DNA of 64,000 nt from Bin94 sp965215535 (GCA_965215535.1 OZ244063.1:2108001-2172000); one strand, 5' to 3'. Counted from the stretch's first letter, positions 1 through 9,417 are shown. The notes: generated by a model not told the origin, from the sequence alone. Program-made: numbers and translations.

Positions 1-1
1 C

Positions 2-172
2 ATGCGCCACGTTGCCGCAGGGGTAAGCTGCCAGAGCTGTCACGGCGAGGTCCAGGAGATGGGCGTGCTCACCGAAATGGCGCCCCAGGCCGGCGATCTG
101 AAGATGGGGTGGTGTATCTCCTGCCATGTGGAGCGTGGGGCTTCCCGCGACTGTACGGTATGTCATTACTAG
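2..172 (+). CDS. actA: ActA, C-terminal end (multiheme cytochrome c subunit of alternative complex III), partial
   Basis: Only the last 56 residues lie in the window; the reading frame enters from the left edge and stops at TAG 170-172. Three CXXCH heme c attachment motifs are visible in this short piece (CQSCH, CISCH, CTVCH), the last two residues from the end. ActA of alternative complex III is a pentaheme periplasmic cytochrome that passes electrons from the quinol-oxidising part of the complex. The identification relies on the heme motifs together with the actB-F genes immediately downstream. A gap of about 115 bases without a gene separates it from actB. Confidence 0.85.
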   Translation: MRHVAAGVSCQSCHGEVQEMGVLTEMAPQAGDLKMGWCISCHVERGASRDCTVCHY

Positions 173-287
173 ATATCGGGACGCCTGCGAACCGCCTGGA
201 CGCCGTGCGCTGCGCCGACCCTGTTCCGGGGCCGTGGGCCGTGGAGCCCGCGCCGCACGAACCGCCAACATTCCGGGTGGTGCTCTC

Positions 288-3200
288 ATGAGTGACGGTC
301 TCAAACGGCGGGATTTCCTCAAGGTGGTCGGCGTCAGTGGCGCTGGGGCCGCCGTAGCGGGCTGCTCCTCCGGCGATGTCGAGCGGCTGATCCCTTACGT
401 GGTCCCCCCCGAGGATATCACCCCCGGGGTGGCGACCTGGTACGCATCGACGTGCGCCGAATGTTCGACCGGGTGTGGAATTCGCGTTCGCACCCGCGAG
501 GGTCGCGCGGTCATGATCGAGGGCAACCCCGATCACCCGGTTTCGCGGGGCGGCCTCTGCTCCCGGGGCGTATCGGCGCTACAGGGGCTCTACAATCCCG
601 ACCGCTTTGCCCAACCGATGCAGCGCAGCGCGTCCGGCACCTTCGAGCCGGTCTCGTGGGACAATGCTCTGGCCATGCTGACCGAGCGTCTTGGTGGCGG
701 CGCGGCTCCCCTTCTGCTGACCGGCCACCGGGGGCCCACCGAAAGCGCCTTGCTGAATGACTTTGTGGCGCTGCAGGGTGGACAGCGCATCATCTACGAT
801 GTCCTGGACGACGCTCCGCTGCGCGAGGCGGTGAATGTCGCCTTCGGAGTGCGCGCTCTTCCCCGCTACGACATTGCCGCAGCCGATCTTCTGGTCTCCT
901 TCGGTGCCGATTTCCTGGAAACCTGGCTCTCGCCGGTCCGGTTCGCAGGCGACTTTGCGCGCATGCACGCCCTCGACCACGGCCGCAAGGGGCGCTTTGT
1001 CTTTGTCGGACCGCGCCTCTCGCTGACCGGCCAGAATGCCGACGAGTGGATTCCGGCCCGCACCGGTTCGCAGACTGCGGTTGCGCTGGCTCTCGCCGGA
1101 GAGCTGGTTCGGCGCGGAGCAAATGCCGGTCCCTATACCGAAGAGGTCTCGCGCTACACCCTGGAAGACGCCGCGCGTGCTGCCGGAGTCGAGACCGGTG
1201 CGCTGACCGAGCTGGCCGAACGCTTCGCCGAGGGCTCCGCGCTGGCGCTGGGGCCGGGGCTCGCCGGCTGGAACGAGGGCGCCACCGCCGCAAATCTGGC
1301 GGTTCTGATCCTCAATGTGGCCGCAGGCAGCCTGGGACAGACCCTTCACATTCCCGCCGCACCTGCCCCTCAGGCCACCTCCTACCGCGAGATCGCCGAT
1401 GCGCTTGCGGGCCTGCGCTCCGGGGACTACGGGATGGCGATCATCTCCGGCGCCAATCCGACATACTCGCTTCCTGCCGCCGCCGGCTTTGCCGAGGCCT
1501 TCGCCGCTGCTCCCTTCAGGGTGGCCTTCGCGACCGCGCTCGACGAAACCGCGCGGATGGCCGATCTGGTGCTCCCCGAGGCGCACCCCCTGGAATCCTG
1601 GGGCGACAGCAGCTACGACGACGGAAGCTACGCAGTGCGTCAGCCGGTCATGCGGCCGGTGCCGGCGTTCGATTCGCGTCCCCTGGCCGATGTGGTGCTG
1701 GATCTGGGCAGGCGCCTGGGCGGCGACTTCGCCGCAGAGAGTTTCCACGAACATCTAAAGGCCGATTTCGCACAGAGGGCGATGAATCCCGGGATCGCCG
1801 ACCCCAGCGGCGACGATGCCCCCATGGCGAGTGCCGATGCCGCCTGGCGAGAGCTCCTGCGGTCGGGTTCAGGCCCCTTTGCGACACCCCCCGCCGATCT
1901 TCAGGCGCTGCAGGAGGCGCCCGGCACCGCAGTCGAATTCGACATGCCGGACTCCGCCGCCTCTGGCGATCTGTCGCTCATGGTCTATCCGTCGTCCCGC
2001 TTCGGCGATGGCACCCAGGCCAACCGCCCCTGGCTTCAGGAACTCCCCGATCCCGTCTCCAAGATCATGTGGCATGGCTGGGTCGAGCTTCATCCGGCGA
2101 CAGCCGCGCGTCTCGGCCTCCGCGAGGGCGACATCGTCTCGGTCTCCACCGACCGGGGAGCGGTCGAGCTGCCGGTTTGGGCATACCCGGGCATCCGCGA
2201 AGATCTGGTGGCGGTGGCCATGGGCGGAGGTCACGACGGCTACGGTCGCTTTGCCGACGGCAATGGCGTCAACCCGGTTACGCTCCTCGGCGCGGCCACC
2301 GATGCGCACTCGGGGGCTCCGGCCCTGATTGTGGGCGGCGTCTCGATCGCCCCCACCGGTGCATGGCGTCGCCTGGCCTCGACCGAGGGCTCCAGCGATC
2401 AGGACGATCGCAATATTGCGCCGGCGGTGGCGCTTTCGGCTCTGGGTCATGCAGAAGAAGCCGCAGACGAACATGACGAGGGCGGCCACGGTCCCCTCCG
2501 CGAGCTTCAGGAGGGGGGCGGCTTTCGCACCGTCACCACCGAGGGGCGTGCAGAGGATTTTCCCCTGCCCGGCTCCGATTTTGGCACCTACGGCGAAGAT
2601 CATCCGCGCTGGGCCATGGCGATCGATCTCGACAACTGCACCGGGTGCGGCGCCTGCATTACGGCCTGCCAGGCCGAGAACAACATCCCCTGGGTGGGCG
2701 AAGATCAGGTTGCAATCGGCCGCGAAATGCACTGGCTGCGCCTGGAGCGCTACTACGAAACCGTCGATGCTGCGCACGCGGGTCCGGTCGATGTCCGCTT
2801 CCTCCCGATGCTTTGCCAGCACTGCAACAATGCGCCCTGCGAGCCGGTCTGTCCGGTCTTCGCCGCCTATCACACACCCGACGGCCTGAACGCACAGGCC
2901 TATAACCGCTGCGTGGGGACCCGCTACTGCGCAAACAACTGTCCCTACAAGGTCCGGGTCTTCAACTGGCTCCGCTACACCGACGAAGATCACATTCCCG
3001 AGCCGCTGAACTGGCAGTTCAACCCCGATGTGACGGTGCGCGACAATGGCGTCATGGAGAAGTGCAGCTTCTGTGTGCAACGCATCCGCGACGCGGGCAA
3101 CCGTGCCTCGCTGGAAGAGCGCGAAGTTTACGATGGCGAAGTGGTGACGGCCTGTCAGAGCGTCTGTGCAGCCAATGTCATCAGCTTCGGAAATATCAGG

Positions 3201-3338
3201 GGCCACGATTCACGGGTGGCTGCGGCCGCGGGCGATGAACGCACCTACCGGGTGCTTGATGCGCTGATCAATACCCAGCCGGCGGTTCACTACCTCAAGA
3301 AAGTTACCCTGCACGACGTGGAAGAGGGCGGACACTAG
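288..3338 (+). CDS. actB: ActB, molybdopterin-oxidoreductase-like iron-sulfur subunit of alternative complex III
   Basis: This 1016-residue periplasmic subunit carries the iron-sulfur clusters of the quinol-oxidising complex. The start at 288 puts a twin-arginine motif (KRRDFLK, residues 6-12) at the N-terminus, followed by a hydrophobic stretch and a lipobox-like AVAGC ending at Cys26, so it is probably Tat-exported and lipid-anchored. Residues about 55-750 form the fused molybdopterin-oxidoreductase-like part, which in this family holds no Mo cofactor; it opens with a CAEC-type cysteine cluster (Cys56, 59, 63). Residues about 780-980 are a ferredoxin-like domain with four cysteine groups (NCTGCGAC, CQHCNNAPC, CVGTRYCANNC, CSFC), matching several FeS clusters. 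The frame stays open upstream to 126, but that extension overlaps actA and would bury the Tat signal. Confidence 0.95.
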   Translation: MSDGLKRRDFLKVVGVSGAGAAVAGCSSGDVERLIPYVVPPEDITPGVATWYASTCAECSTGCGIRVRTREGRAVMIEGNPDHPVSRGGLCSRGVSALQGLYNPDRFAQPMQRSASGTFEPVSWDNALAMLTERLGGGAAPLLLTGHRGPTESALLNDFVALQGGQRIIYDVLDDAPLREAVNVAFGVRALPRYDIAAADLLVSFGADFLETWLSPVRFAGDFARMHALDHGRKGRFVFVGPRLSLTGQNADEWIPARTGSQTAVALALAGELVRRGANAGPYTEEVSRYTLEDAARAAGVETGALTELAERFAEGSALALGPGLAGWNEGATAANLAVLILNVAAGSLGQTLHIPAAPAPQATSYREIADALAGLRSGDYGMAIISGANPTYSLPAAAGFAEAFAAAPFRVAFATALDETARMADLVLPEAHPLESWGDSSYDDGSYAVRQPVMRPVPAFDSRPLADVVLDLGRRLGGDFAAESFHEHLKADFAQRAMNPGIADPSGDDAPMASADAAWRELLRSGSGPFATPPADLQALQEAPGTAVEFDMPDSAASGDLSLMVYPSSRFGDGTQANRPWLQELPDPVSKIMWHGWVELHPATAARLGLREGDIVSVSTDRGAVELPVWAYPGIREDLVAVAMGGGHDGYGRFADGNGVNPVTLLGAATDAHSGAPALIVGGVSIAPTGAWRRLASTEGSSDQDDRNIAPAVALSALGHAEEAADEHDEGGHGPLRELQEGGGFRTVTTEGRAEDFPLPGSDFGTYGEDHPRWAMAIDLDNCTGCGACITACQAENNIPWVGEDQVAIGREMHWLRLERYYETVDAAHAGPVDVRFLPMLCQHCNNAPCEPVCPVFAAYHTPDGLNAQAYNRCVGTRYCANNCPYKVRVFNWLRYTDEDHIPEPLNWQFNPDVTVRDNGVMEKCSFCVQRIRDAGNRASLEEREVYDGEVVTACQSVCAANVISFGNIRGHDSRVAAAAGDERTYRVLDALINTQPAVHYLKKVTLHDVEEGGH

Positions 3339-3341
3339 GGC

Positions 3342-4712
3342 ATGGCTACAGCGGAGATGAGGGAGCGGGGATCACTGCCGAATCCCGATGTGAGGAAGTA
3401 CGAGGACGTCAATCGCGATGTCCTCAAGGTTCTGTCCCGTCCCGGCAAGGGCTGGTGGATCCTCTTCGGGATCGCTGGCGCAGGGGTGGCGCTCTTCCTG
3501 GCATCGTGGTTCTACCAGATCTACGAGGGAATCGGCGTCTCCGGCCTCAATTCTCCGGTTGGATGGGGCGTCTACATCACCACCTTTGTCTTCTGGGTCG
3601 GCATCGCGCACTCGGGCACCCTGATCTCGGCGATTCTCTTCCTCTTCCGCGCTCCCTGGCGACAGGCCATCTACCGCGCGGCCGAGGCCATGACGGTCTT
3701 TGCGGTCATGACGGCGGGCCTCTTTCCGCTCATTCACGTGGGCCGGGTCTGGCACGCCTACTGGCTGATTCCCTATCCCAATTCGCGCTTCCTCTGGCCC
3801 AACTTCCGCTCGCCGCTCGTCTGGGACGTCTTTGCGATCACGACCTACTTCACCGTCTCGGCGGTCTTCTTCTATCTGGGAACGATTCCGGATCTGGCGG
3901 CGGCGCGCGACAAGGCGAAGGGATTGCGTCGCAAGTTCTACCAGTTGACCGCAATGGGCTGGCGGGGCACCGACCGCGAATGGCACCACTTCTCGAAGGC
4001 GTACATCTATCTGGCCGCGCTCGCGACCCCCCTGGTGCTCTCGGTGCATTCGGTCGTTTCGTGGGATTTCGCGATGGCGATCGTGCCCGGGTGGCACACC
4101 ACGATCTTTGCGCCCTATTTCGTGGCCGGGGCGATCTTTTCCGGGGTGGCGATGGTGATTACCCTGGCGGTGCCGATCCGAAAATACTTCGGGCTGGAAG
4201 ATTATCTGACCGTCAAGCACTTCGATGCGATGGCCAAGCTCTGTCTTCTGACCAGCAGCATTGTGCTTTACGCCTACCTGACCGAGTATTTCCTGGCCTG
4301 GTATTCGGGTGAGCCGCCCGAGCGCGGATCCTTCTGGAATCGCGTATTCGGTCACTACTGGTGGGCCAACTGGATCATGCTGACGTGCAATGGACTGGTG
4401 CCGCTGATGCTCTGGTTCAAGCGGGTCCGAAGATCGATCGCCGCCCTCTTTGCCATCTCGATCTTTATCAATATCGGCATGTGGTTCGAGCGCTATGTCA
4501 TTATTGTGACCTCGCTGTCACACGAATACGAGCCCTGGGCGTGGGGTCTCTACCGGCCCTCCTACATCGAGATGGGGATTTTGGTCGGGAGCTTTGCCTG
4601 GTTCGGCTTCTGGTTCCTGCTCTTCACACGACTTCTGCCACCGGTGGCGATTGCCGAAATGAAGGAAGTGGTGCCGCCGCCACTGCGCCGCAGCGAGGAG
4701 GGTGCGACATGA
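3342..4712 (+). CDS. actC: ActC, NrfD/PsrC-like quinol-binding membrane subunit of alternative complex III
   Basis: This is a 456-residue polytopic inner-membrane protein of the NrfD/PsrC family with about ten hydrophobic segments, the usual size for ActC. In the complex this subunit holds a quinol-binding site and may take part in proton movement. It begins three bases after the actB stop. Its TGA overlaps the actD start as ATGA (4709-4712), so the two are probably translationally coupled. The hydrophilic N-terminal tail of about 40 residues and the soluble loop near residues 185-215 are expected cytoplasmic parts. Paralogy with ActF is known for the family. Confidence 0.95.
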   Translation: MATAEMRERGSLPNPDVRKYEDVNRDVLKVLSRPGKGWWILFGIAGAGVALFLASWFYQIYEGIGVSGLNSPVGWGVYITTFVFWVGIAHSGTLISAILFLFRAPWRQAIYRAAEAMTVFAVMTAGLFPLIHVGRVWHAYWLIPYPNSRFLWPNFRSPLVWDVFAITTYFTVSAVFFYLGTIPDLAAARDKAKGLRRKFYQLTAMGWRGTDREWHHFSKAYIYLAALATPLVLSVHSVVSWDFAMAIVPGWHTTIFAPYFVAGAIFSGVAMVITLAVPIRKYFGLEDYLTVKHFDAMAKLCLLTSSIVLYAYLTEYFLAWYSGEPPERGSFWNRVFGHYWWANWIMLTCNGLVPLMLWFKRVRRSIAALFAISIFINIGMWFERYVIIVTSLSHEYEPWAWGLYRPSYIEMGILVGSFAWFGFWFLLFTRLLPPVAIAEMKEVVPPPLRRSEEGAT

Positions 4713-5254
4713 CTTCGCAGCGACGACGGGATCAATCCGGGGTCTTTGCGCTCTTTGAACACCTGGATTCCACAATCGAGGCCTGCAAGGCTCTGCGACG
4801 GGCCGGATTTCGCAAGCTCAGCGCCTATGCCCCGCTGCCCGAACACCACCTCCTGGAAGAGGGGTTGGGGCATCGCCAGAGTCCGGTGCGGGTCTTTACG
4901 CTGGCCGGGGCCCTGACGGGCGCCGCCACCGGATTCGCCTTTACGACCTGGACCTCAATGGACTGGCCCCTCATCACCGGGGGAAAGCCGATCTTCTCGA
5001 TGCCCGCCTATGTGGTGATCGCCTTCGAGCTTGCCATTCTCTTCGGCGGACTCGCGACGGTAATCGGCCTCTTTATCAATGCCGGGCTTCCGAACCTTCG
5101 GCCTGCGGTGGGCTATCACCCGGAGTGCTCCAACGGATCGTTCGGGATTCGCGTGCTGGCACCGGCCGGGCGCACCGCTGCAGTCAAGGAAATTCTCAGT
5201 GAATTCGGGCCCAGCGAGCTACGCGACGAGCAGGAGGATTCCGATGGGGAATAG
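4709..5254 (+). CDS. actD: ActD, small membrane subunit of alternative complex III (DUF3341)
   Basis: This 181-residue protein matches the ActD/DUF3341 type. It has a soluble N-terminal domain (GVFALFEHLDS near residue 10), two hydrophobic helices at roughly residues 65-85 and 105-130 separated by a loop containing a WP and a GGKP motif, and a soluble C-terminal part. In the complex it lies on the cytoplasmic side next to ActC and ActF. The start is the ATG overlapping the actC stop. Its own end overlaps the actE start by 11 bases, so actC, actD and actE form one compact transcription unit. Confidence 0.9.
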   Translation: MTSQRRRDQSGVFALFEHLDSTIEACKALRRAGFRKLSAYAPLPEHHLLEEGLGHRQSPVRVFTLAGALTGAATGFAFTTWTSMDWPLITGGKPIFSMPAYVVIAFELAILFGGLATVIGLFINAGLPNLRPAVGYHPECSNGSFGIRVLAPAGRTAAVKEILSEFGPSELRDEQEDSDGE

Positions 5255-5942
5255 CCTGCGGATTCATGCCGCGCGGCGTTGTCCACGGCCGACCGGTCGG
5301 CGGAGAACAGTCCGCAGAATCCGGCCCGGGCGTCTTCCGCTGGTGGCGCTGGCGCTTGTTGTTCTTCTTGCAGGTGGCTGCACGCCCATGGACGATGCGC
5401 TGGCGGCTGTTTTCGGGCGCAGCATGCGCGATCAGCGCTCCTTCGATCCCTATGAGCACCCCATGCTTCCCCCCGAGGGAGCGGTGCCGATGGCGGCGGG
5501 CAACTACGCGGCCACCCCCTTCGAGGTCAATCTCGGCCAGCCCGCGGGAGCCGGCGATGTGCCGCCGCCCTTCACCCAGTTGGAGATGACCCAGCGGCCC
5601 GAGGTTGTGGACACCCTGACCAATCCGGTTGCAATGACGCCGGAATCGCTTGCGCGGGGCCAGGAGCTCTACGAGCGCGTCTGTGTCGTTTGTCATGGAC
5701 CCGACGGGAATGGCGCGAATGCCTACCTTCTGCCGGTCCATCCGGCACTGCTGGCCCAGAATCTGGCGAGCGACAGGACAATCGACCGCAGCGATGGCTA
5801 CCTCTACGGGATGATTCGCGTGGGCAGGGCGCTGATGCCTGCCTACGGACACCAGATCGGCCACTACGACCGGTGGCATATCGTCAACTATGTGCGCACG
5901 CTGCAGGGACCGGTTGCGGGTGCGGACGAGGCCGAAAACTGA
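5244..5942 (+). CDS. actE: ActE, monoheme cytochrome c lipoprotein of alternative complex III
   Basis: This 232-residue protein starts at an ATG preceded by a strong ribosome-binding site (AGGAGG, seven bases away) inside the end of actD. The N-terminus is very arginine-rich, followed by a hydrophobic run and a Cys in LAGGC (about residue 46), suggesting a lipid-anchored periplasmic cytochrome. One heme c motif, CVVCH, is at residues 147-151, with methionines further on (for example in the ALMPAYGHQ segment) that could be the axial ligand. In the family ActE hands electrons from ActA to the downstream oxidase or soluble carrier. It is followed four bases later by actF. Confidence 0.93.
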   Translation: MGNSLRIHAARRCPRPTGRRRTVRRIRPGRLPLVALALVVLLAGGCTPMDDALAAVFGRSMRDQRSFDPYEHPMLPPEGAVPMAAGNYAATPFEVNLGQPAGAGDVPPPFTQLEMTQRPEVVDTLTNPVAMTPESLARGQELYERVCVVCHGPDGNGANAYLLPVHPALLAQNLASDRTIDRSDGYLYGMIRVGRALMPAYGHQIGHYDRWHIVNYVRTLQGPVAGADEAEN

Positions 5943-5946
5943 ACCG

Positions 5947-7263
5947 ATGAACCGGATTTCGCTTCCCCGCGACATTCCGCTCCGCTACATGGAGCGTGGA
6001 CGCGCGCTCGACCGGCTTCTGGGTGCCCTGGTGCTGATTGGGGCCGCCACCTTCTTCGTCACGCTGGCCCGCGATGCCGACCTGGCGTGGAAGTCCTATG
6101 TCGTCAACTGGAGCTTCTTCACCTCGCTTTCGCTGGGCGGCGTCATGGTGGCGGTGGTGACCTGGATTGTGAAGGCCCGCTGGAACTGGTCGATTCGGCG
6201 GGTTCACCAGGCCTGTGCAGCCTTCCTGCCAATCGCCTTTGTCCTCTTCCTGCCCATGCTCTTCAATTTGCGCGAGGACTACTTTCCATGGATCGAGAAG
6301 ATGGCATACGATCCGATCGTGCAGAAGAAGGCGGCGTATCTCAATATTCCCTTCCTGATCAGTCGCAATCTCGTGGGGGTCATCGCGCTCTTCGCCCTCG
6401 CACTCGGGTTTGTCTATCTGGCGTTGCGTCCCGATCTGGGCAGAGCGGCCGAGGCCGAAGCGGGGCAGGCGCCGCACCCCGGGCGCAGCCGCTGGCGGGA
6501 ACGGCTGACGCGCGGCTGGATGGGGCAGGCGGCCGAAGAGGAGCGCAGCTACCAGCGCATGACCCGTCTGGCACCGCTTCTGGTTCTGGTGTATGCCGTT
6601 GTCATGACGATGCTCATCTTCGACTGGGCGATGTCGCTTGAACCGCACTGGTTCTCGACGCTCTTCGGAGGCTGGTACTTCATGGGCGCTATCTGGAGCG
6701 GACTGGCCTTCACGGCGGCGATTGCCGTACATATGCGGCGGCGCAACGATGCGGTTGCCGAGCACTTCGGCACGGCGGCGCGCTGGGATCTTGGCAAACT
6801 TGTCTTTGCCTTTACCATCTTCTGGACCTACCTCTTCTGGTCACAATATATTGTGATCTGGTACGGGAAACTTCCCTGGGAACAGGCCTGGCTGGCCACC
6901 CGCCTGAGCGAACCATGGGGCGCATTTTCGGCTGCCGTGATCGTTCTCTGCTTCGTGATTCCCTTTTTCGGTCTGCTCGGGGTAAAGCCGAAAAAGACCC
7001 CGTGGATGCTGCAGGGATTTGCAAAGATTGTGCTGATCGGCATCTGGCTCTGGCATTATATGCTGATCTTTCCCTCTCTTCACCACGAAGGCGCTGCCGT
7101 GTTCTCCTGGGCGACGCCGCTGGTGGGGCTCGGCTTCATGGGCCTCTTTCTGCTCTCGATCCGCTGGTTCCTGGCGACATTCCCGGTCATTCAGCTCTGG
7201 CAGCCCCCGGTCGATCCCGAACCGCTCGAGGCCGAGGGTCAGGCGGCGGTTACGGCTTCATAG
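5947..7263 (+). CDS. actF: ActF, second NrfD-like membrane subunit of alternative complex III
   Basis: This 438-residue polytopic membrane protein has about ten hydrophobic segments and is related to ActC. It is the second quinol-site-bearing core subunit of alternative complex III. The start at 5947 is five bases after the actE stop and gives the usual short hydrophilic N-terminus; an in-frame extension back to 5890 would lie inside actE. The operon ends here: the next gene (trmJ-like) is convergent and stops 15 bases away, so no cytochrome oxidase genes follow, unlike several genomes where a terminal oxidase is in the same cluster. Confidence 0.93.
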   Translation: MNRISLPRDIPLRYMERGRALDRLLGALVLIGAATFFVTLARDADLAWKSYVVNWSFFTSLSLGGVMVAVVTWIVKARWNWSIRRVHQACAAFLPIAFVLFLPMLFNLREDYFPWIEKMAYDPIVQKKAAYLNIPFLISRNLVGVIALFALALGFVYLALRPDLGRAAEAEAGQAPHPGRSRWRERLTRGWMGQAAEEERSYQRMTRLAPLLVLVYAVVMTMLIFDWAMSLEPHWFSTLFGGWYFMGAIWSGLAFTAAIAVHMRRRNDAVAEHFGTAARWDLGKLVFAFTIFWTYLFWSQYIVIWYGKLPWEQAWLATRLSEPWGAFSAAVIVLCFVIPFFGLLGVKPKKTPWMLQGFAKIVLIGIWLWHYMLIFPSLHHEGAAVFSWATPLVGLGFMGLFLLSIRWFLATFPVIQLWQPPVDPEPLEAEGQAAVTAS

Positions 7264-7278
7264 GGGCTCATCCCCCCT

Positions 7279-8016
7279 TCACCGCTCGCTGTCGTCGTAC
7301 GCTCCGCCCCGATTGCGCATCTGGTAGCCGATGGAGCGGATCAGGCGGGCTTCGTGGGCATCGAGACGTGTGCGCCCGAAGACCGTACGCACGGTTCGCA
7401 TGACGCTCTCGGCCTTGCGCGCCCTGAAGAAGTCGATCTGCGCCAATCCGGCCTCCAGCGCCCGGTACATCTCTTCCATGTTGTCGGCGGTTGCAGGTCC
7501 GAGCGAACGCTTGCCGACAGGAAGAGACCGGGATTCGCGACCGCTGGCGAGCATCAGTTCGTAGCTGAGCAGAAGAACGGCCTGGGCCAGATTCAGCGAT
7601 GGGTACTCGGGGTCGGTGGGAATGACCACAACCTCGTGACAGCGGTCGAGCGCCTGATTCGAGAGTCCCCGGTCTTCGCGGCCAAAGACAAGCGCAACCC
7701 TTCCTTCGCGAGCTGCGCGAACGACTGCGGGGGCCAGCGCGCGGGGGCGCCGATAGTTGCGCTGGGCGGTTCGCGGTCGCGCCGACGTTCCCACCACAAA
7801 GGTTGTGTCTCGAAGCGCGTCGTCCAGCGAGGCCGCCAGATGAATCTTCTCGACAATGCGGTCGGTGCGGTGGGCGATTCCGGTGATGCGCCAGGGGTCG
7901 TAGTCGGCCGGATCGACCAGAACGAGCTCCGACAGCCCCATATTGGCCATGGCCCGCACCACGCCGGCGATATTCACCAGTTGACGGGGTTCGTGCAGAA
8001 CGACTGCGATATTCAC
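7279..8016 (-). CDS. trmJ: TrmJ-type tRNA/rRNA 2'-O-methyltransferase (SpoU/TrmH family)
   Basis: This 245-residue SPOUT methyltransferase would transfer a methyl group from S-adenosylmethionine to the 2'-OH of a ribose, most likely at position 32 of tRNAs. Visible family motifs are NIAGVVRAMANMG near residues 14-26, a FGREDRGLSN block near residue 130 and PSLNLAQAVLLLSYE near residue 155, which together form the trefoil-knot SAM site. About 80 further C-terminal residues fit TrmJ better than minimal TrmL. The start overlaps the stop of the upstream MFS gene by four bases, so it is the last gene of a minus-strand unit. The exact target nucleotide is inferred. Confidence 0.85.
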   Translation of the reverse strand: MNIAVVLHEPRQLVNIAGVVRAMANMGLSELVLVDPADYDPWRITGIAHRTDRIVEKIHLAASLDDALRDTTFVVGTSARPRTAQRNYRRPRALAPAVVRAAREGRVALVFGREDRGLSNQALDRCHEVVVIPTDPEYPSLNLAQAVLLLSYELMLASGRESRSLPVGKRSLGPATADNMEEMYRALEAGLAQIDFFRARKAESVMRTVRTVFGRTRLDAHEARLIRSIGYQMRNRGGAYDDSER

Positions 8017-9245
8017 GCCGCCCCGCTCGCCGGTTGCTGGAGTCTGCCCGCCAGGAGCAGGGCCGCCACGATCAGAAGGGAGCCGGCCAGGTAGGGAAGG
8101 CCCACACCCAGGTCGAAGAGCGCCCCCGCCAGAGCCGTTCCCACCACGCGGGCAAGCGATCCCACACTCTGTCCCAGACCGAGGGTGGCCCCCTGGCGTT
8201 GTGCCTCAACCGCGCGCGAGAGCAGTCCCAGAATGCTCGGAACCGTGCCGCCATAGCCGATTGCCACCAGAACAATGCCGGCGATCAGGCCGGATATGGT
8301 GGACGAAAGTCCCATCAGAAGAAGCCCGAGCGCAAAGGGAAGGGCGCTGGCCCGGAGGAGGTCGCGTTCGCCGATGCGCGGAGCCGCCCTGCGCACCAGC
8401 AATCCCTGGACAAGAGCCGAAACGACGCCGAGGAAGGCGAAGAGGTAGCCGGCCTGGCGGGGACCCATGCCAAAGCGTTCGTCGGCGAGGGGTGAGAGTG
8501 TGGGCTGAAGGGTGGAGAAGGCCACGGTCATGGCCAGATAGACGGTCAGGATCAGCAGAATTCGGGGCGACCGGGCCGCCATGCGCAGCGAGGCGCCAAG
8601 GTTGAAGCGTGCAGTGCGGCGCTCGGGCTGGCGCGCGCGCGATTCGGGCAGAAAGAAGAGCGCCAGCAGGGTGTTGGCCGCACAGATGGCGGCGGCGGTA
8701 TAGCCCGGAGCGGTGGGCGAGCCGGGGGTCACGCCCGAGAGGACCGCCCCCAGCATGGGACCGATAACGAAGCCGAAGCCGAAGGCCGCACCGATCAGCC
8801 CCATGTTGCCGGCCCGGCCCTCCTGCGGGGTCACATCGGCGATATAGGCCTGGGCGACCGGAATGGTGGAGCCGCCGATTCCGCCCACGATCCGGGAGAT
8901 GAAGAGCATCTCCAGCGAGCTTGCCCGGGCAAAGACGAGGTAGGCGATTCCGCTGCCCAGCAGCCCCAGAATGAGCACCGGGCGTCTGCCGATGCGGTCG
9001 GAGATACGCCCCCAGATCGGGGCCATGAAGAGCTGCACCAGCGAGTAGATGCTGTAGAGCAGTCCCGTTTCCAGACCGCTGGCGCCAAAATCGCGCGCAT
9101 AGAAGGGAAGGATGGGCAGAACGATCCCGAACCCGATGAGATCCAGAAGAACCGCGACGAAGAGAATCGGCAGCGATCCGCCATCTCTGCCCGTCGGGCT
9201 CTGCACGAATCCTGACCGCGAGGACGAACCGGGGGAACTCCTCAT
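8013..9245 (-). CDS. MFS transporter, TetA/drug-efflux type
   Basis: This 410-residue inner-membrane protein has the twelve-helix pattern of the major facilitator superfamily. The loop between helices 2 and 3 contains a GRISDRIGRRPV motif (motif A), and a PIWGRISDR context typical of TetA-like proton antiporters is present; substrate cannot be told from sequence. The start at 9245 follows a GGAAAG ribosome-binding site about nine bases upstream. A longer frame to 9356 would overlap the tatA gene and adds only a charged, low-complexity leader. It ends inside the start of trmJ. Confidence 0.87.
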   Translation of the reverse strand: MRSSPGSSSRSGFVQSPTGRDGGSLPILFVAVLLDLIGFGIVLPILPFYARDFGASGLETGLLYSIYSLVQLFMAPIWGRISDRIGRRPVLILGLLGSGIAYLVFARASSLEMLFISRIVGGIGGSTIPVAQAYIADVTPQEGRAGNMGLIGAAFGFGFVIGPMLGAVLSGVTPGSPTAPGYTAAAICAANTLLALFFLPESRARQPERRTARFNLGASLRMAARSPRILLILTVYLAMTVAFSTLQPTLSPLADERFGMGPRQAGYLFAFLGVVSALVQGLLVRRAAPRIGERDLLRASALPFALGLLLMGLSSTISGLIAGIVLVAIGYGGTVPSILGLLSRAVEAQRQGATLGLGQSVGSLARVVGTALAGALFDLGVGLPYLAGSLLIVAALLLAGRLQQPASGAA

Positions 9246-9273
9246 GGTACGGGTCTTTCCGGGGCGTCCCGCG

Positions 9274-9417
9274 TCAGTTGCGTTCCCGCAGCGATCCCTT
9301 GAAGTTGCGAATCCCCGATCCCAGCGCTCTGGCAAGGTCGGGAAGGCGCTTCGCACCGAATATCAGTACCAGCACCGCGACCAGAAAGATGATTTCGCGT
9401 GGTCCGATCACACCCAT
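9274..9417 (-). CDS. tatA: TatA/E-type twin-arginine translocase subunit, very short
   Basis: This is a 47-residue open reading frame. It has the TatA layout: a short N-terminus (MGVIGPREI), one hydrophobic helix (residues 9-20), the FGAKRLPDLARALG hinge and start of the amphipathic helix (residues 20-33), and an FKGSL-like end at residues 39-43. A GGGAG ribosome-binding site lies seven bases before the ATG. TatA forms the pore of the Tat pathway, which would export proteins such as ActB. It lacks most of the usual charged C-terminal tail. It lies between the acyl-CoA dehydrogenase and the MFS gene in the same direction. Confidence 0.85.
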   Translation of the reverse strand: MGVIGPREIIFLVAVLVLIFGAKRLPDLARALGSGIRNFKGSLRERN

